Below, in pieces: positions 48,771 through 61,420 of a stretch of 64,000 nucleotides of DNA. Below the pieces are notes generated by a model, which saw only the letters and a list, made by a program, of their open reading frames with translations, searched no databases and was not told where the DNA came from. The DNA comes from Cucumis sativus. Taxonomy: Eukaryota; Streptophyta; Magnoliopsida; Cucurbitales; Cucurbitaceae. Numbering within the stretch: position 1 is the first letter of the stretch; each line of letters begins with the position of its first letter. The position numbers and the translations under genes are program-made. Where the stretch lies: contig NC_026655.2 of NCBI RefSeq assembly GCF_000004075.3, forward strand, positions 4,774,001-4,838,000, read 5' to 3'.

Positions 48771-49303
48771 AAGATTGTGGTAATTCTTTTGAGAGTACTA
48801 AGGAAGAGCATGATAATTCTAGTGAGAGTCCTTCACAAAAGAACATGGTAATTCTTTTGATAGTTATGAGTCCGGAGGAAAAACCTTAAGTAGATAGCCA
48901 TCTTCAATGGAACACACTTCCAAAAGTTTTCCACGAGACCCTAACAAGAGTGCTATATTTCATTAATGTTAGAATTTGTTCTTAGGAAAAGTAAGCACGG
49001 GTCACTCGAACAAAATGAGAATTCATAAGTTTTAGGGCCCTCACAAGAGTCCTATAGTTTATTAACATTCAAATTTGACCATGTCTAACTTTCTAATAAT
49101 TTTTTTCTTTTTCTAACAAAAAAAAATTAAAGGAACAATTATAAATATTAATTAGACTTCAAATATTTATAGATATAGTATAATGCAAAATTACTTGCAA
49201 ATATGACAAAATTTAGATATAGTCCTCGAAATTTATTAGCAATAGATCATACCACTAATAGAAATCAATCAACATACTTTTTTTTGTTCTTGGTTCTTTT
49301 ATA

Positions 49304-49692
49304 ATGTTTTTGAAAAAACATATGGCATATATCCTATATATCATTCCAGAGGCTTTGAAGATCGAAACAAAGATGATTCATGATGAGGAGACATGTTGCA
49401 TGAAACGGAAATTCTTATTCATTCTCCAATTTGTTATTGTAGAAGGTCATACGATTGTAGAACTTTTCAAATCCATAATATCAAAATAATTTAGAAAGCA
49501 TCTAGAAAGTACTTTCTACGTTATTAGAAACATTGTATTTCACAAGACTGAAGTTCTAGAGACAGAATTACCATTTAACCGAATAAAAGTGGATATTCTA
49601 ATACGATCCGCTTTTCCTTCTGCGAAGAGTGTGAAATTCACAGCTAGGAATAAAAATAATTCGTTCAAAAAAATCTCGAGAAGAACGTGCTA
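49304..49692 (+). pseudogene. CDT1-derived pseudogene fragment, copy 2
   Basis: The frame from 49304 reads MFLKKHMAYILYIIPEALKI and MIHDEETCCMK, then after one TAA (49487-49489) continues in the same frame through FHKTEVLETELPFNRIKV to a stop at 49690-49692. These correspond to the end of CDT1 exon 3 and the start of exon 4, here contiguous where the intact gene has a 215-bp intron. HDEETCCMK is closer to canonical CDT1 wording than the local gene's HDKKTLCMK, so the source may be another CDT1 paralogue. No N-terminal or winged-helix part is present. Confidence 0.78.
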
Positions 49693-50115
49693 ATTCTTGT
49701 GAGAGTACTGAGGGAACATGATAATTCTAATTCTTGTGAGAGTCCATGAGAAAGAAAATGTTGAATATATTTTAGCAATGTCATAAAATAGGTTTTGGAG
49801 GCCCAAAAGATGGACTTCTTGAAAAGTAATTTTTGAAGGCCCAAACAGATGGGACTTCTTGAAAAGGTGATTTTTACGGGCCACTCGAAATGAGAAAATT
49901 TGAGGATCCTAACAAAGAGTCCTATAGTTTATTAATACTCAAATTTGACCATGTCTAAATTTGTTATAAAATTTTTCTTTTTCTAAGAAAAATAAAGGAA
50001 CAGTTATAAATATTAATTAGACTTAAAATATTTACAGATATAGTATAATGCAAAATCATTTATAAATATGAAAAAATTTAGATATAGTTATCGAAATTTA
50101 TCTGTGATAAATAAA

Positions 50116-53100
50116 TCTTATAAATGGTGTGCATTTCATATAAAATTGAGTATTGTAATTCGAATGGCAAAACAAGTGTAATTTCCAACTCATTTTTGTT
50201 GAGTTTTATTTCTAAAAGATACAAAAGTTTTTTTGTTTTTCAAAAGCTAGGGAAAAGAAAACTTAATAAAATGAGGAAGAATTGTGAAATGCTTTTCAAT
50301 GGGAAAAAGGAATGGTTGCATATTGCGTATGCTATAAGCACTTCCAAAATCAATTACTTTGAAAGTTTCATTAAAATGGTAAGCACTCAAAGAAGTGAAA
50401 TGGAAAAAGGAGGAAAAGAGGTGAATATATGAGGTAAGGTAAAATGTGAATTTAGTTGAGCTTTTCTTTAAAGGAAGGTAAGTGCAGTGGCCACTAACAG
50501 CTTAGTGCAACCGCGTGATTATTACTACCATTACAATTTTCCAAGTTTTGCTAACGTCTTTTTGACCGTCCAATACTTTTCTTCGTGATGTTTTCTAAAT
50601 ATATACACAAAACTATAAGACATGTATTAATGAAAGAATAGTTCGATTGACACATCATGTAACGGTTTTTTAACGCAACGTATATGTTGTTTAAATTGTT
50701 TATCTTTTGTATTCATTGAGTATACTTTTGAATGATAAAATATTTATAAATATAGTAAAATATCTCGATGTATCGTGTTTATCAGTATTTTGCTATATTA
50801 TGATTTGATTTGTTATATATTTGAAAATAACCTCTAACTTTTGTGTTATATGCTTTCATAGGTTTTTTTATAAAGAAAATTGATGTTTCTAAATATTGTA
50901 AAATAAACTAGGGTATTTTTAAATTTTATAATATATGACGATGTTTATAATATATTATAAAATTTTGTTATATTTTTGTAGTTTCTTTTAGATTTCAACT
51001 ATTAACAATCATTTATCTAGAAGATATAATATATTATTTTAGTTCCTATATTTTGATTTTTCTTCTTTTTTCCTTAATTTTCTAATTTTTGAGTAGTTTT
51101 ATATTCAGATTAAATCTTAAATTTAATTATTATAAATTAATATTTTTTTTGAAGTTAGCTATTGAAGTAATTGGTTAAGTAATTTTAATAACTTCTAAAC
51201 ATATTATGTGAAAATATGTATTTATTGAAAATGTTCTATTAAATAGAACTTGAGTCTCGAATGATTTGAATCGAGATCTCTACTCTCACGAACATGTAGA
51301 TGTGAGTTTAGTTGAGTTCATTAAATATATTTTTAATGGATAATAAAATAATAATAGAAACTGTAAATTAAAGTGATAAACAAAATGCATACCTCCTTTT
51401 CTGCATAGAAAAAATAATTATTTGAAAAAGTACTGACATGGAATATTTTATGGGATTGGATTGGATTACACCTCTTTTTTTATTGAAGTTATAAAGAGTA
51501 CAGTGAACTGAAACTAAAGTATACATTGTTTGAATTTATTTTATATTTAAACATTATAGTTTCAGTAATTTGAGTTAGGAGTTGTTTATGAACAAAAAAC
51601 TAATAATAACATGAGTTGAAAATGATAGTATCATCCACGTTTTATTTATTTATTTAATGATTTAGAAAATCAAAAGGGTTTATTAATATGAATCTATACA
51701 TTGAATTGAATATATATTAATATATACATAGATTAATATTGGAGAAAATAAAATACAGAACAGTTAAAGAATTACACAGGAAGAAACAAAAAAACTCAAA
51801 CCACATTGGGTTAGAGGAAAGGAGAGAAAAAGTTTGTTCATCCACGGGCTTAGAAATAACAAGTAAAATATTTTCGTCCTCCATACATAGCATTCTTTTT
51901 ATCAATAGTTTTAAAATGGTACCAACAGGAATGAAATTTTTTACCTTTTAAATGGCACATTCAAATCCAGAAGATTGTATGAACTTTCTGGTGGAATCTT
52001 GAACAAATAGAACTAGCCATTTTTTGATGTAACGTTTTCAAATTTTACATAATTTTCAACCAAAATTCTATGTCATCCATTCAAAGTATTTGTCACCTAA
52101 GCAAAAACTTAGGGTAAGATAATGCCCAAAAATCTTCTAAATGGCATTTAACACTATCCAATTGAAGATCAATGTATTTTTCTAGGAGGAATCATTACTT
52201 TATAAACATAAATGATACATATGTTTGTTAAAAGAGAAAAAGGTCTAAAACAAAAAGAAAGAAGAAAAGAAATGGCACCCTTTTGATTTATTTTAGTTTT
52301 TATCTATTTAAAATGTTTATTTTAATATATTAATATAGTTCATTTATTAGAAAAACTAAATACATGTTCATTTCGTATCAATATATATTTAAAAAGTTGA
52401 TAACAACATCAACAACAACATTTTTTTGTTTATGTTTATTTAGTTATCTAAGAAATCAAGATATACATTGAATTAATCTATAATTAAATGTACTAGACAA
52501 TATTGTTAACTAGATGACATGTAAAAGAGTATTTTAGGAGAAATTGTTAAATATAGTATTAAAAAAAAATCACTTTTATGAATAGCACAAACTATTCTCA
52601 TGACTTATGCATCTAATCAAACAATTTTCTCTCTCGTTCAACCATTAGCATGTGAAAACCACTCCACATAAAATCTCTTTATTATAATTTATGAGACTAA
52701 CATGTTTGGTTTTGATAATATGTGTCATCGGCTTCGTTTGTATTTACAATACACAATCTTCAACCCTTATTATCTCAATATATTATATAAAAGTTAAATT
52801 TGGTAAGATTTTTAATTGATATTAACTTGAGCTATCTAACATAATACTGAGTCTCGCCTTATTTATACTATTGAGTAGTTTATCATTGTCCCGACATTCT
52901 TGTATGCAAGCAGCTCTACTTAATATCAATGAAGATGAAAATTGAAAAAACATCGATTGTACGATAAACACTTACCAAAACTTCACCACCCTTTTTTAAA
53001 ATTCGTGTTATTCCTTTTCTCTATTATGAATCTTATGGTTATGGCAAAGTAGCATCCATAACAATATGTGTGTTTATTCTCTTATGCATGCACGTTTAAT

Positions 53101-53230
53101 ATAATTCTTTTGAGTTAAAACTTGTAACAAATTTAAATTAAAATTTATACATGTGTAACGATAATATTAAATTCTTAAAACTCGTATCACATCAACAATC
53201 GTGCCTTAAATGGGTATATAGAAAAATATC
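50116..53230. other. Gene-free AT-rich region
   Basis: No supportable gene. A short foldback repeat copy lies at 50735-50835 (AATATAGTAAAATATC ... GTATTTTGCTATATTA). The frames at 50124-50432 and 51717-51905 match no family and look like chance. Confidence 0.45.
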
Positions 53231-53236
53231 TCATTT

Positions 53237-53263
53237 ATGCATATATATATATATATATATATA
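53237..53263. repeat. (TA)n microsatellite
   Basis: A TA run of about 26 bp directly left of the motif-rich island. Confidence 0.85.
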
Positions 53264-53354
53264 ATATAAGAAGAAAGCAAAAATATTGGCGTTGAAGAAT
53301 TGACTTAGATTTTGCGCTGTGGGGATCCATGATACACAAGGCACAAACAGTGGA

Positions 53355-53819
53355 TGACGTGGACGAACCCATAAAAGCAAATAGTGAGAGGCCCACACAT
53401 GATTGGTGCAACGTGTCATAGCATCCATCCATTCTACACGTTTCCGTCCAACAGCAAAACTACACATCGGCCAACCCTCACACGTGTCAGAAACTGAATG
53501 GGTAAAACCCAATCTCTTTTGATTGGTTAGATGTCGTCACGCGGTGGCCAGATTTAAATTACGCAACCGTTGCCGAAAACAGTAAATTCACTTGCCGAGT
53601 CCGCCACGTGTCCAGCCTTGCACGTCACTTTCCATAAATATCGTAAATTTAAAATTGTTTTTTATGAATTTAAATTGATTAAAAAAAGATCCATCGTATC
53701 GTATCACCGCCCACGAAGTTCAGCATTTCAACGCCTTCGAATGAGGAGGTGGTTCCATTCGTCGTTTGCATTACGACCACGTGTCGTAAGATGACGTCAT
53801 GATTAGACGACGCCACGTG
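53355..53819. promoter_or_regulatory. Dense G-box / ABRE / CRE motif island
   Basis: Within 465 bp stand four CACGTG cores (53481-53486, 53605-53610, 53778-53783, 53814-53819), a palindromic TGACGTCA (53792-53799), TGACGTGG (53355-53362), ACGTGTC (53411-53417) and CACGTCAC (53621-53628), plus CACGCGG near 53539. CACGTG with flanks CCACGTGT or ACACGTGTC is the ABRE/G-box bound by bZIP and bHLH factors, and TGACGTCA is a TGA/CREB-type bZIP site. The island is far richer in G and C than its surroundings. No intact gene lies within several kilobases on either side, so what it controls is unknown. Confidence 0.6.
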
Positions 53820-56800
53820 GAAGGACGATAGGGCCTTGGACGGTGCCGTTTATGTCTACCTTTCGCTTTCGGAGGTCCGACGACGTTGACGGCGGAGGGA
53901 CAAAGGAAAGTGCGTTGGCATTTTCTCATTTTTTTTTATGTTCTATCAATTTTGGTATTACGTTAAAATTTCATGAGTATGAGTCGTAAGTAACATAGAA
54001 CATTTGAAAAAGCAAAATAGATAGCTAACTCTCTTTTAAGTCATTACTATAACAATGTCTAATTGTTCCATAATTTAAATTAAAAGACACCATCTTAAAT
54101 AGTATATAATTAAATTTATTTTTACCCACTAATTTTTTTGATGAACGGTTGTTTAAGAGGTATTTATCTTCAATTGTCTATTTTGGACTTAAACTTTACT
54201 TTATATCTACTTCAAAACTTCCTATATCAAACGAAAATACATTCTAAAAGTACTCATAAATAGTTCAATTGAGTGTTAGAGTTTCAATTTTATGTCTAAC
54301 AATATTGTTTAATGAAATATTTCATGATAGATAATATATAGATGTTGTACTCACTAATTAAAAGAATACATGTGTTGTTTCACAACTTCTTTTTAAGGCC
54401 AAAAACATAAAATTTCAAAGACATTTGGTATTATTTAGCCTATAAAAAAGTTGATGTTAGATATTTTTTAAAGTGTATTGTTTGTAGTATAACAAATCGA
54501 GTATATTTATGAAAAAATTACATTTTTAGTCCCTAGATTTTGATGAATATATGCATTTGGTCATTAAGTTTTAAAATTATATTTTTTAGTCTCTATGTTT
54601 ATAAAAATAGACGCATTTGGTCCCCGCGTTTTTAAAATGTACAATTTTAGTACTCAAGTTTTTTAAAATAAGTTTAAAATGTCTCTCGAACAATCTTATA
54701 TACTTTTATTTTAAATAATTATATGACATTTTAAATTATAATAACAAGTTCTAAAAATTGCGTCTCTATAAACTATTTTTTAGTTTAATTTTAAATATAA
54801 TATAATTATTTTCTAAAAAGTTATAAAAACTTGTTTTTCGGAGATGAATTATATATGTCATATATTATTAAACTTCATTCAATTTCGACGTATGAAACGT
54901 ATAGTTTAAATTATATTTCAATTTTAATTAAGGATGTTTCTCATTTTCGAGGAAAATGAAAATATTAGTTAAACTATACTTCATTTCTAGTCAATTCGAA
55001 AGTTCTATCCCAATTGAAAGTCATCCACAAATATATATATATCAAACCACATAGAACAACTTTACAATTCATTAATTAAATTTGTTTTTTTTTTTTTTTT
55101 TTGGCGTAGGATATTTGATTCTACTTCTTAGCTACTATCGTAGCTTTACATATCTCTACTTTATATAAATACATCATTTCATTCTATCTTGACTTAGACT
55201 TGACTTTGGACTTGTGTGTGCTTTATATTGAAAAAAGAAAAAAGGGAGGCATTTATTTACAACCATGATTTATAGATATCAAAATTTGTTTTCGTCTTCT
55301 TGACATCACACCATGGTAGAACTTTGACTTAGATTCTATTTCTTTTTATTTAGATCTATCTCCATAATCTTGAAAAATCAAAGTGTGATAAAAACATTAA
55401 GAAGTGCCAATTAAATTGAGATTATCTTGGTGTATTTGCTAATCATTCTGACTTTTAGGACTATTTTTTTTAAAAATCGTCTCATTCTTGACTATTAACC
55501 TTACTAAGCAATACTATTCCTATATTCATTTACAATAAAATATATCATTTTTCAATATCAAATTTGAGTTGGTTGTCATTCACAATAATATATGTCATTT
55601 TTCAATTTCAAGCTTGAGTGGTTGTTGAAGTTGATATTCATTCAAATATGAAAGTGTTTATAACTATTTAAAATGAATTATACTTAATTATACCTTCTGT
55701 ATTTGCACGTATAATTAAAAAAATATTTTAAAATATTTTATTACGTTTAATTACTTTTCTTTTATAATAATTTTTTTTTGAATTTGAGTGAGTAAAAATT
55801 TAGTTCAAGTATATTGTAATGATTACTTTTTATTACAATTCAACTTAAGAATTAACTTTTACTCTTGTCAAATAAATTATCACATGTTGGACAATAAAGT
55901 TGGTGAAAATTTGATTTAAGATTATATTGCTATATCTAGAATTATCTTTTATCTCTTCTTATAAGTCAAAACTATACACTTCAATTTTAGTTGTTATTAG
56001 TTGGATAAGGCTTATTCAAATTTTCAACCAGATTTGAATTCAACAATGTTGATGTCATGTAAATATTTTTTGAGTTTAACTAAACTTGAAAGTTTGTTTA
56101 AATTTAATTTATCATGATTACAAATTTGAGAATTCAGTCAATAATGACAGTTAATTAATATATAACATATGATGCCTACAAAGCCTTTTTAATTTAAGGT
56201 TATTTGCTAGTATAATGAGAGTTTAAGGACGATAATCGAATCATTAAAGTTTTGGATAGTTATAAACCAAAGTTTAATCACAATAATTAAAGTTTTTCAT
56301 TTGGTAATTTTTAGGCACCATTTAATAATTATTTTCTTTTTAAAAAGATAGTTAAATTTCATAATCAACAACTAAAAATGGGAAAATTGAAACAAACACC
56401 TTTGAAATTGAAGCGTGAAGAATGGAAGAGAGTGAAACAAACAAAACGGAAGGAGAAATTTAAAAAGAAATTTTGAGAATTTTTTAGACTTCCTTAGAGA
56501 GTTTGAGGGCTTTTTGAAAGAGATTTTAGATTGAAAATGAAATTATTGGAGGGAGAAAGTGAGCTTATAATTGTTAAGATAGTAAATAAGTTAGTCAAGA
56601 GAAATTAAAAAAGTAACGAAAATAGATGTCGATCTACCATCACATTCTTTAATGTATCTTATGGCTGTGAATATAATAAGTTTCAAATCTATTACTCAAA
56701 AGAATAAATCTAACAACATCATAATAAAACAAAGGTGTCTAATGTAAGGTATGTATTGTAGAAGTCATAAATATTTGTTATTCAAATCAATAAGACTAGG

Positions 56801-57556
56801 GATAATTATCGATTTGGTGAGTAATTTTTGTACAGAAGTCGGGGTTTCAAATCGACCTAGTGGTTTTATACGGAGGGAAACGGACAACAATGGGTCGGTT
56901 TTGATCAATTTTTTTGAAATATTTTAATTAAACAGATTACCAATGGATGAATTTTGTTATTTCAATTTTTTTGAATGTCTTGTTTGGTCAATTTCGATTG
57001 TTCGGATTGAGTAATGTCTGTTTGACCATTTTAAAAAAAAATGAAATGAAAGAAATGATCGGAGTTGCATTCGGGCGAGGAAACTCATTAAATGCGATGG
57101 GCATTTTGATTTCGTCGGCGAGTCCAACAACAACGGCATGCTACGCTTTTCCGACGGTAGCGACAGCTAATGGTGCCGATCTCTGTGAGGTTGAATGGCC
57201 GTGAAGAATTTTCTAATATCCTACTTTGCCGTGACCAATTTAAATTTCAACTGCTACGTGCATTAATTTTTCTCAATCAATATCCTCCCTTTTAAATGTA
57301 ACGTGTCGTTTTGTGAAGCTTCAATTATTTGTTTGATGTGATAATTATTAATATTATTAATATAAAGAATAAGAAGAAGAAGAAAAAAAAAGAAAGAATA
57401 TATTTTTGTTTGATGTTGTACTCTTTCTTTGTAATATTCCAAATTCCATCCACTATTTTAACAATATGAAGTTATTCCTTTCAATAAATCAAATGCTCAC
57501 GTACGTCCACTCCTTTGTTTATATATGTTTTTTTGAAGTACACTTCACAATGTCAA

Positions 57557-57597
57557 ATAAATAACAATAATAACAATAATAATAATAATAATAAATA
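57557..57597. repeat. AAT/AAC trinucleotide microsatellite
   Basis: Imperfect AATAAC followed by a pure AAT run over about 40 bp. Confidence 0.85.
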
Positions 57598-59054
57598 AAG
57601 AAAGAAATAAAAACTTTTTTTTGCGTAAAATGATTCAACTCTTTGTTAGAATTTTGTTTTTTTGCTTTTTTTTATTAATGCATTAAATTTTATACGTGTA
57701 TGAGACTTTTATATATATATATATATATAAATGTACAAATTTATGTAAGTTATGGAACAATGTTAAAATGAAATAGATAATATTAAATTATCATCGTTCG
57801 GGTTTTCTACTATTGGAAAAAGATTGAATTCCACGTATATATTGAAGAAAGTGTTAAAAATAAAACATTTGATAAAATATGTACACTTTATGTAAAAAAA
57901 CTTATGTAACAAACTTTGTCTTTTAGTTGTTTTGTTTTATATAAAATATAAATAGTTTGTTATATTTTTTTTTTCTGTTTTTGAAACTTTACTTTGGTAG
58001 GGAAGGATGGATTGCTTGAAAGATTTTAAATGAAATTGATTGAAAATAGATATACACTAGTAGCATATAATATAAATTAATATACTTTTAAACTTTAAGT
58101 TATAGCATTAAGTTGTAATTGGTACAATTTTAATGTCACTAATCTTTCGATTACATATAGGTTAAAGGACAGTTATAATATCTTTCAACGAACATACACA
58201 TGAATAATAATCATCGTGAAACTATAGAGTTTAATACTCCTTCACGTCAACAAAATTTTTAACATCAAAATTATAAAGAGGACAAAACAAGAATTAGTAA
58301 TAATTAGTTTAACCCAAACACTATAAGAATATTATTTCATTCATATGATAAATAAACGTCAATTTCAAACTAGTTAAAATATAGAATCGATAGAGTATAA
58401 AACTTATACTAATTTACATATTTCCTATCTCAATACATATTTCCTATCTCAATACTTATACTAATTTACATATTTCGAATAAACACGTTAAATTTAACTC
58501 ACTGTAGATGTAAATATTATTTTATTAAACGTTATTATTGTGGACCAAAATTATTCCACCCTCCAAATTATCATTGTTATTAACAAAAAATTAGTGAGTG
58601 TTTAATTAAAGAAGTAGGTAGAAATTAAAGAAATGATTTGTCCGGATAAGGAAGAAGAAGGACTAGAGTGACGAATGGTAAAGCAATATGATATTATCTT
58701 GTATCGTACATGAACATTGCATTTTAAAATGAATGCAATTAAACAATTAGAGAACTTTGAATTAAATTTTAAATGAAATGGAGAGACTAAAATATCGGTG
58801 GAGTTATTTTAATTATTTCTATTTTAACACTATTCTTTTGTTGTCTTCCAATGTGGCCAATGCTTTTTTGGAACATTCTTTGGTGGTGGGGGGAAGATGC
58901 AAAGCCTTTGTACAAATATTAAATAATTAATCAAATGCATTAAACTTTAAGGCTACTAAATCAAATTAATTTCTAGAACATTCTCACAATTGGGCTCTAT
59001 TTTATATATAAAACATGAAATAATTTGTCGAGTGAAGTATGAATGTTCATACTT

Positions 59055-59160
59055 TTGCTATAACTTGTAAATAGCCATTAATGGCTATCAAGATTTATTA
59101 TTGATAGAATTTAAAAAATTTGCTATATATGATGTGAATATTTTTATCAAATTTGCTACT
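59055..59160. repeat. Foldback element fragment
   Basis: It has TTATTATTGATAGAATTT and AAATTTGCTATATATG, with the left arm shortened. Confidence 0.5.
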
Positions 59161-61264
59161 TGCTCTACAATTTCTCTTGTAAATATAATATTTCATCTAA
59201 AAATAATTGATAACGAAGAAGTAATTTATCTATTGGGTAAAACTTGATTGTAAGATCTCTTTTTCTTTTCAATGTGAGAGATTCAACATTTTTTAAAACA
59301 TGTTTCTCTAAAAAGAGGGTATGTCTCGTTACTTTAGTTTGAGATTTTATAGATTTTGATATTATATTAAAGAAACACGATGAATCATTTCTTAAAATCA
59401 ATTGACAATAAAGAATATGATCTTAATTATTTGAAAAATGTCTATCAAACTTTTAATATGACGTGAAATTTTCAATTATTCTTTAACTATAGAATTGTGA
59501 TGTCATTAACGAGGATGAAGGAGAGAAGTTTAACCCTCAAGATTAGGAAAAAAAAGAAGTTATATGATTAACATAAGATATTATTTGATTGATTAGTAAT
59601 TGTTGATCACATCAAGGATACCTTGCTATAATGTTGCCATTTTATATGTTTGGGTCCATTATGATTTATTTGTTTGTTTAATAAAGGAAGTAGTTGATTC
59701 AAATTCTAACTTTTTTTAAAAAAATCAATATATATCATATATAACTTAAATTAATATATAATAAACTTAAATTAATATATAATAAATGAAGTAGTTTTTG
59801 TTTTTAAAATTTTTGTTTACTAAAAACAAAAATCCTAAATGGTAATTGATTTTGTTTCATGTTTTTGAAAAATAAAATGTATTTTATGAAAACTTCTTTT
59901 TCTCATTTTCAATTTTTTTTTTCATAATTTTAAAAACAAGTTATTACTTGTTTGAGAAACAAAAAATCAATTAATTAAACAAACACACTTATTTTTTAAA
60001 ATTTGAAATTTGAAAACAAAAATTGTGAAGTGTCTAATTAATTTGGAACTTCTTAACTTTAGATACTCAAATATAGGATGGATAGATAAAATTTAATAAA
60101 AGAAATGTTGCTTTCTCTTTTTGTAGTACAGAAAGATGTGAGGTTGACCTATATATATAAAGAAATAATGAGATATATTGTAATATTAAAAGCTTGTGAT
60201 AGTAATTCATTTGTTTTCCTTTAATATCCTTAAAATTAGTGAGAGAAATTAAAATTAAAAAGACTTTTAAAACATACATTTTGTTTTAAAAACAAAATCA
60301 GATATAAAAAATAAACAAAAATTTAAATACATGACTTTAAAACAAAAAAATGAAATAGTTATCAAACAAATTGATTTATGTAATTTCAATGGAATAAAAG
60401 AATATCATCGGCAAATTCATCAAATGAAAAAAAAACCATAACTTTTGTTTGGTCATTGTTGTGAATTTCATTGTTCTACATTTGTTCACAATAAGTGAAT
60501 ATTTATAACATAAGATGTAATTAACTAATTTCTTTTAAAGTATTAATGAATCTAAAACAACATCTACATATATTAGATATTATTTCAAGTATATCAACAC
60601 CCCTAGCTTTCATCTTACGTAAATATATTTGATAAAGAAAAATAATTATAATAAGTCAAAAACAAAGGAAAACGAAAAATAAATAGGTAAATGGGTTTAG
60701 TGGGATAAGCACAAAGGAATATAGCATAGGGTTATTATGTTGCATTTCAGTGCTATATAGCAGCCCCTAGCACTACTTAATTAACCAACAAAATGATATT
60801 TAATATAGATTTTTTTTTTCATTTTAGGCATTAGAGACAACATGTATGAGATCGTGGCCGATCGAATATATTACCCCAGTGTATGGTTGAAGTGTTACGT
60901 TTAAGTTTCTTTTTGAGTGAAAGAAATTGTATTGATCATATATATATATAGTGAGGTGCTCTCACATTTAGGAGGGACCTAAACATACTTGCTTGAAGTA
61001 TGTTTCAAACAAGATCAAGTGAAAAAGAACGATAATGCAATTACGAGAAAGATTCTCAAATTTGAAAAAAACCCAAACATGCTCAATGCGATGGTGTTAA
61101 GTGAAATAAGTTTATATATATATATATATAATTTTGTTATTTTTGATCTATAATTTAAATTATACTCACTAATTTAAAAGAAAGAGATGAAAAGACATCC
61201 CAATCTCTTTCATGTCGAAAATCTAATGTTAGAAAAATCTGAAAAGACTATTTTTTAAGGATGA

Positions 61265-61420
61265 AACATTTTCAAAAGTAACAAAATAAATTAAAATAAT
61301 TACAAATTATAGTATAATTTTTGAATTCTATCAATGATAGTCAATAATATCCGAATAAAATCTGAAATTTTGTTATAACTTATAAATATTTTATCAAATT
61401 TACTATTTTTGATAATTTTC
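61265..61420. repeat. Foldback element copy
   Basis: It has AAGTAACAAAATAAATT on the left, TTCTATCAATGATAGTC as core, and AAATTTTGTTATAACTT and CAAATTTACTATTTTTG on the right. Confidence 0.55.

Larger units (their letters stand above)
48460..50115. repeat. Two tandem 0.8-0.9 kb units carrying CDT1-like pieces
   Basis: Unit 1 (about 48460-49275) and unit 2 (about 49276-50115) share, in order: TTTTGTTCTKGGTTCT, ATGTTTTTGAAAAAACATATGGCA (48487 and 49304), GAAGTTCTAGAG (48644 and 49550), AGTCCTATAGTTTATTAA (49048 and 49918) and ATAGTATAATGCAAAAT. Offsets run from 817 to 906 bp, so unit 2 keeps about 90 bp that unit 1 has lost. Divergence is moderate, so the duplication is not recent. Confidence 0.85.

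Noticed and set aside
53231..53512. 93-codon minus-strand frame across the motif island
   Set aside because: It runs into a TA microsatellite (IYIYIY tail) and has no family resemblance.
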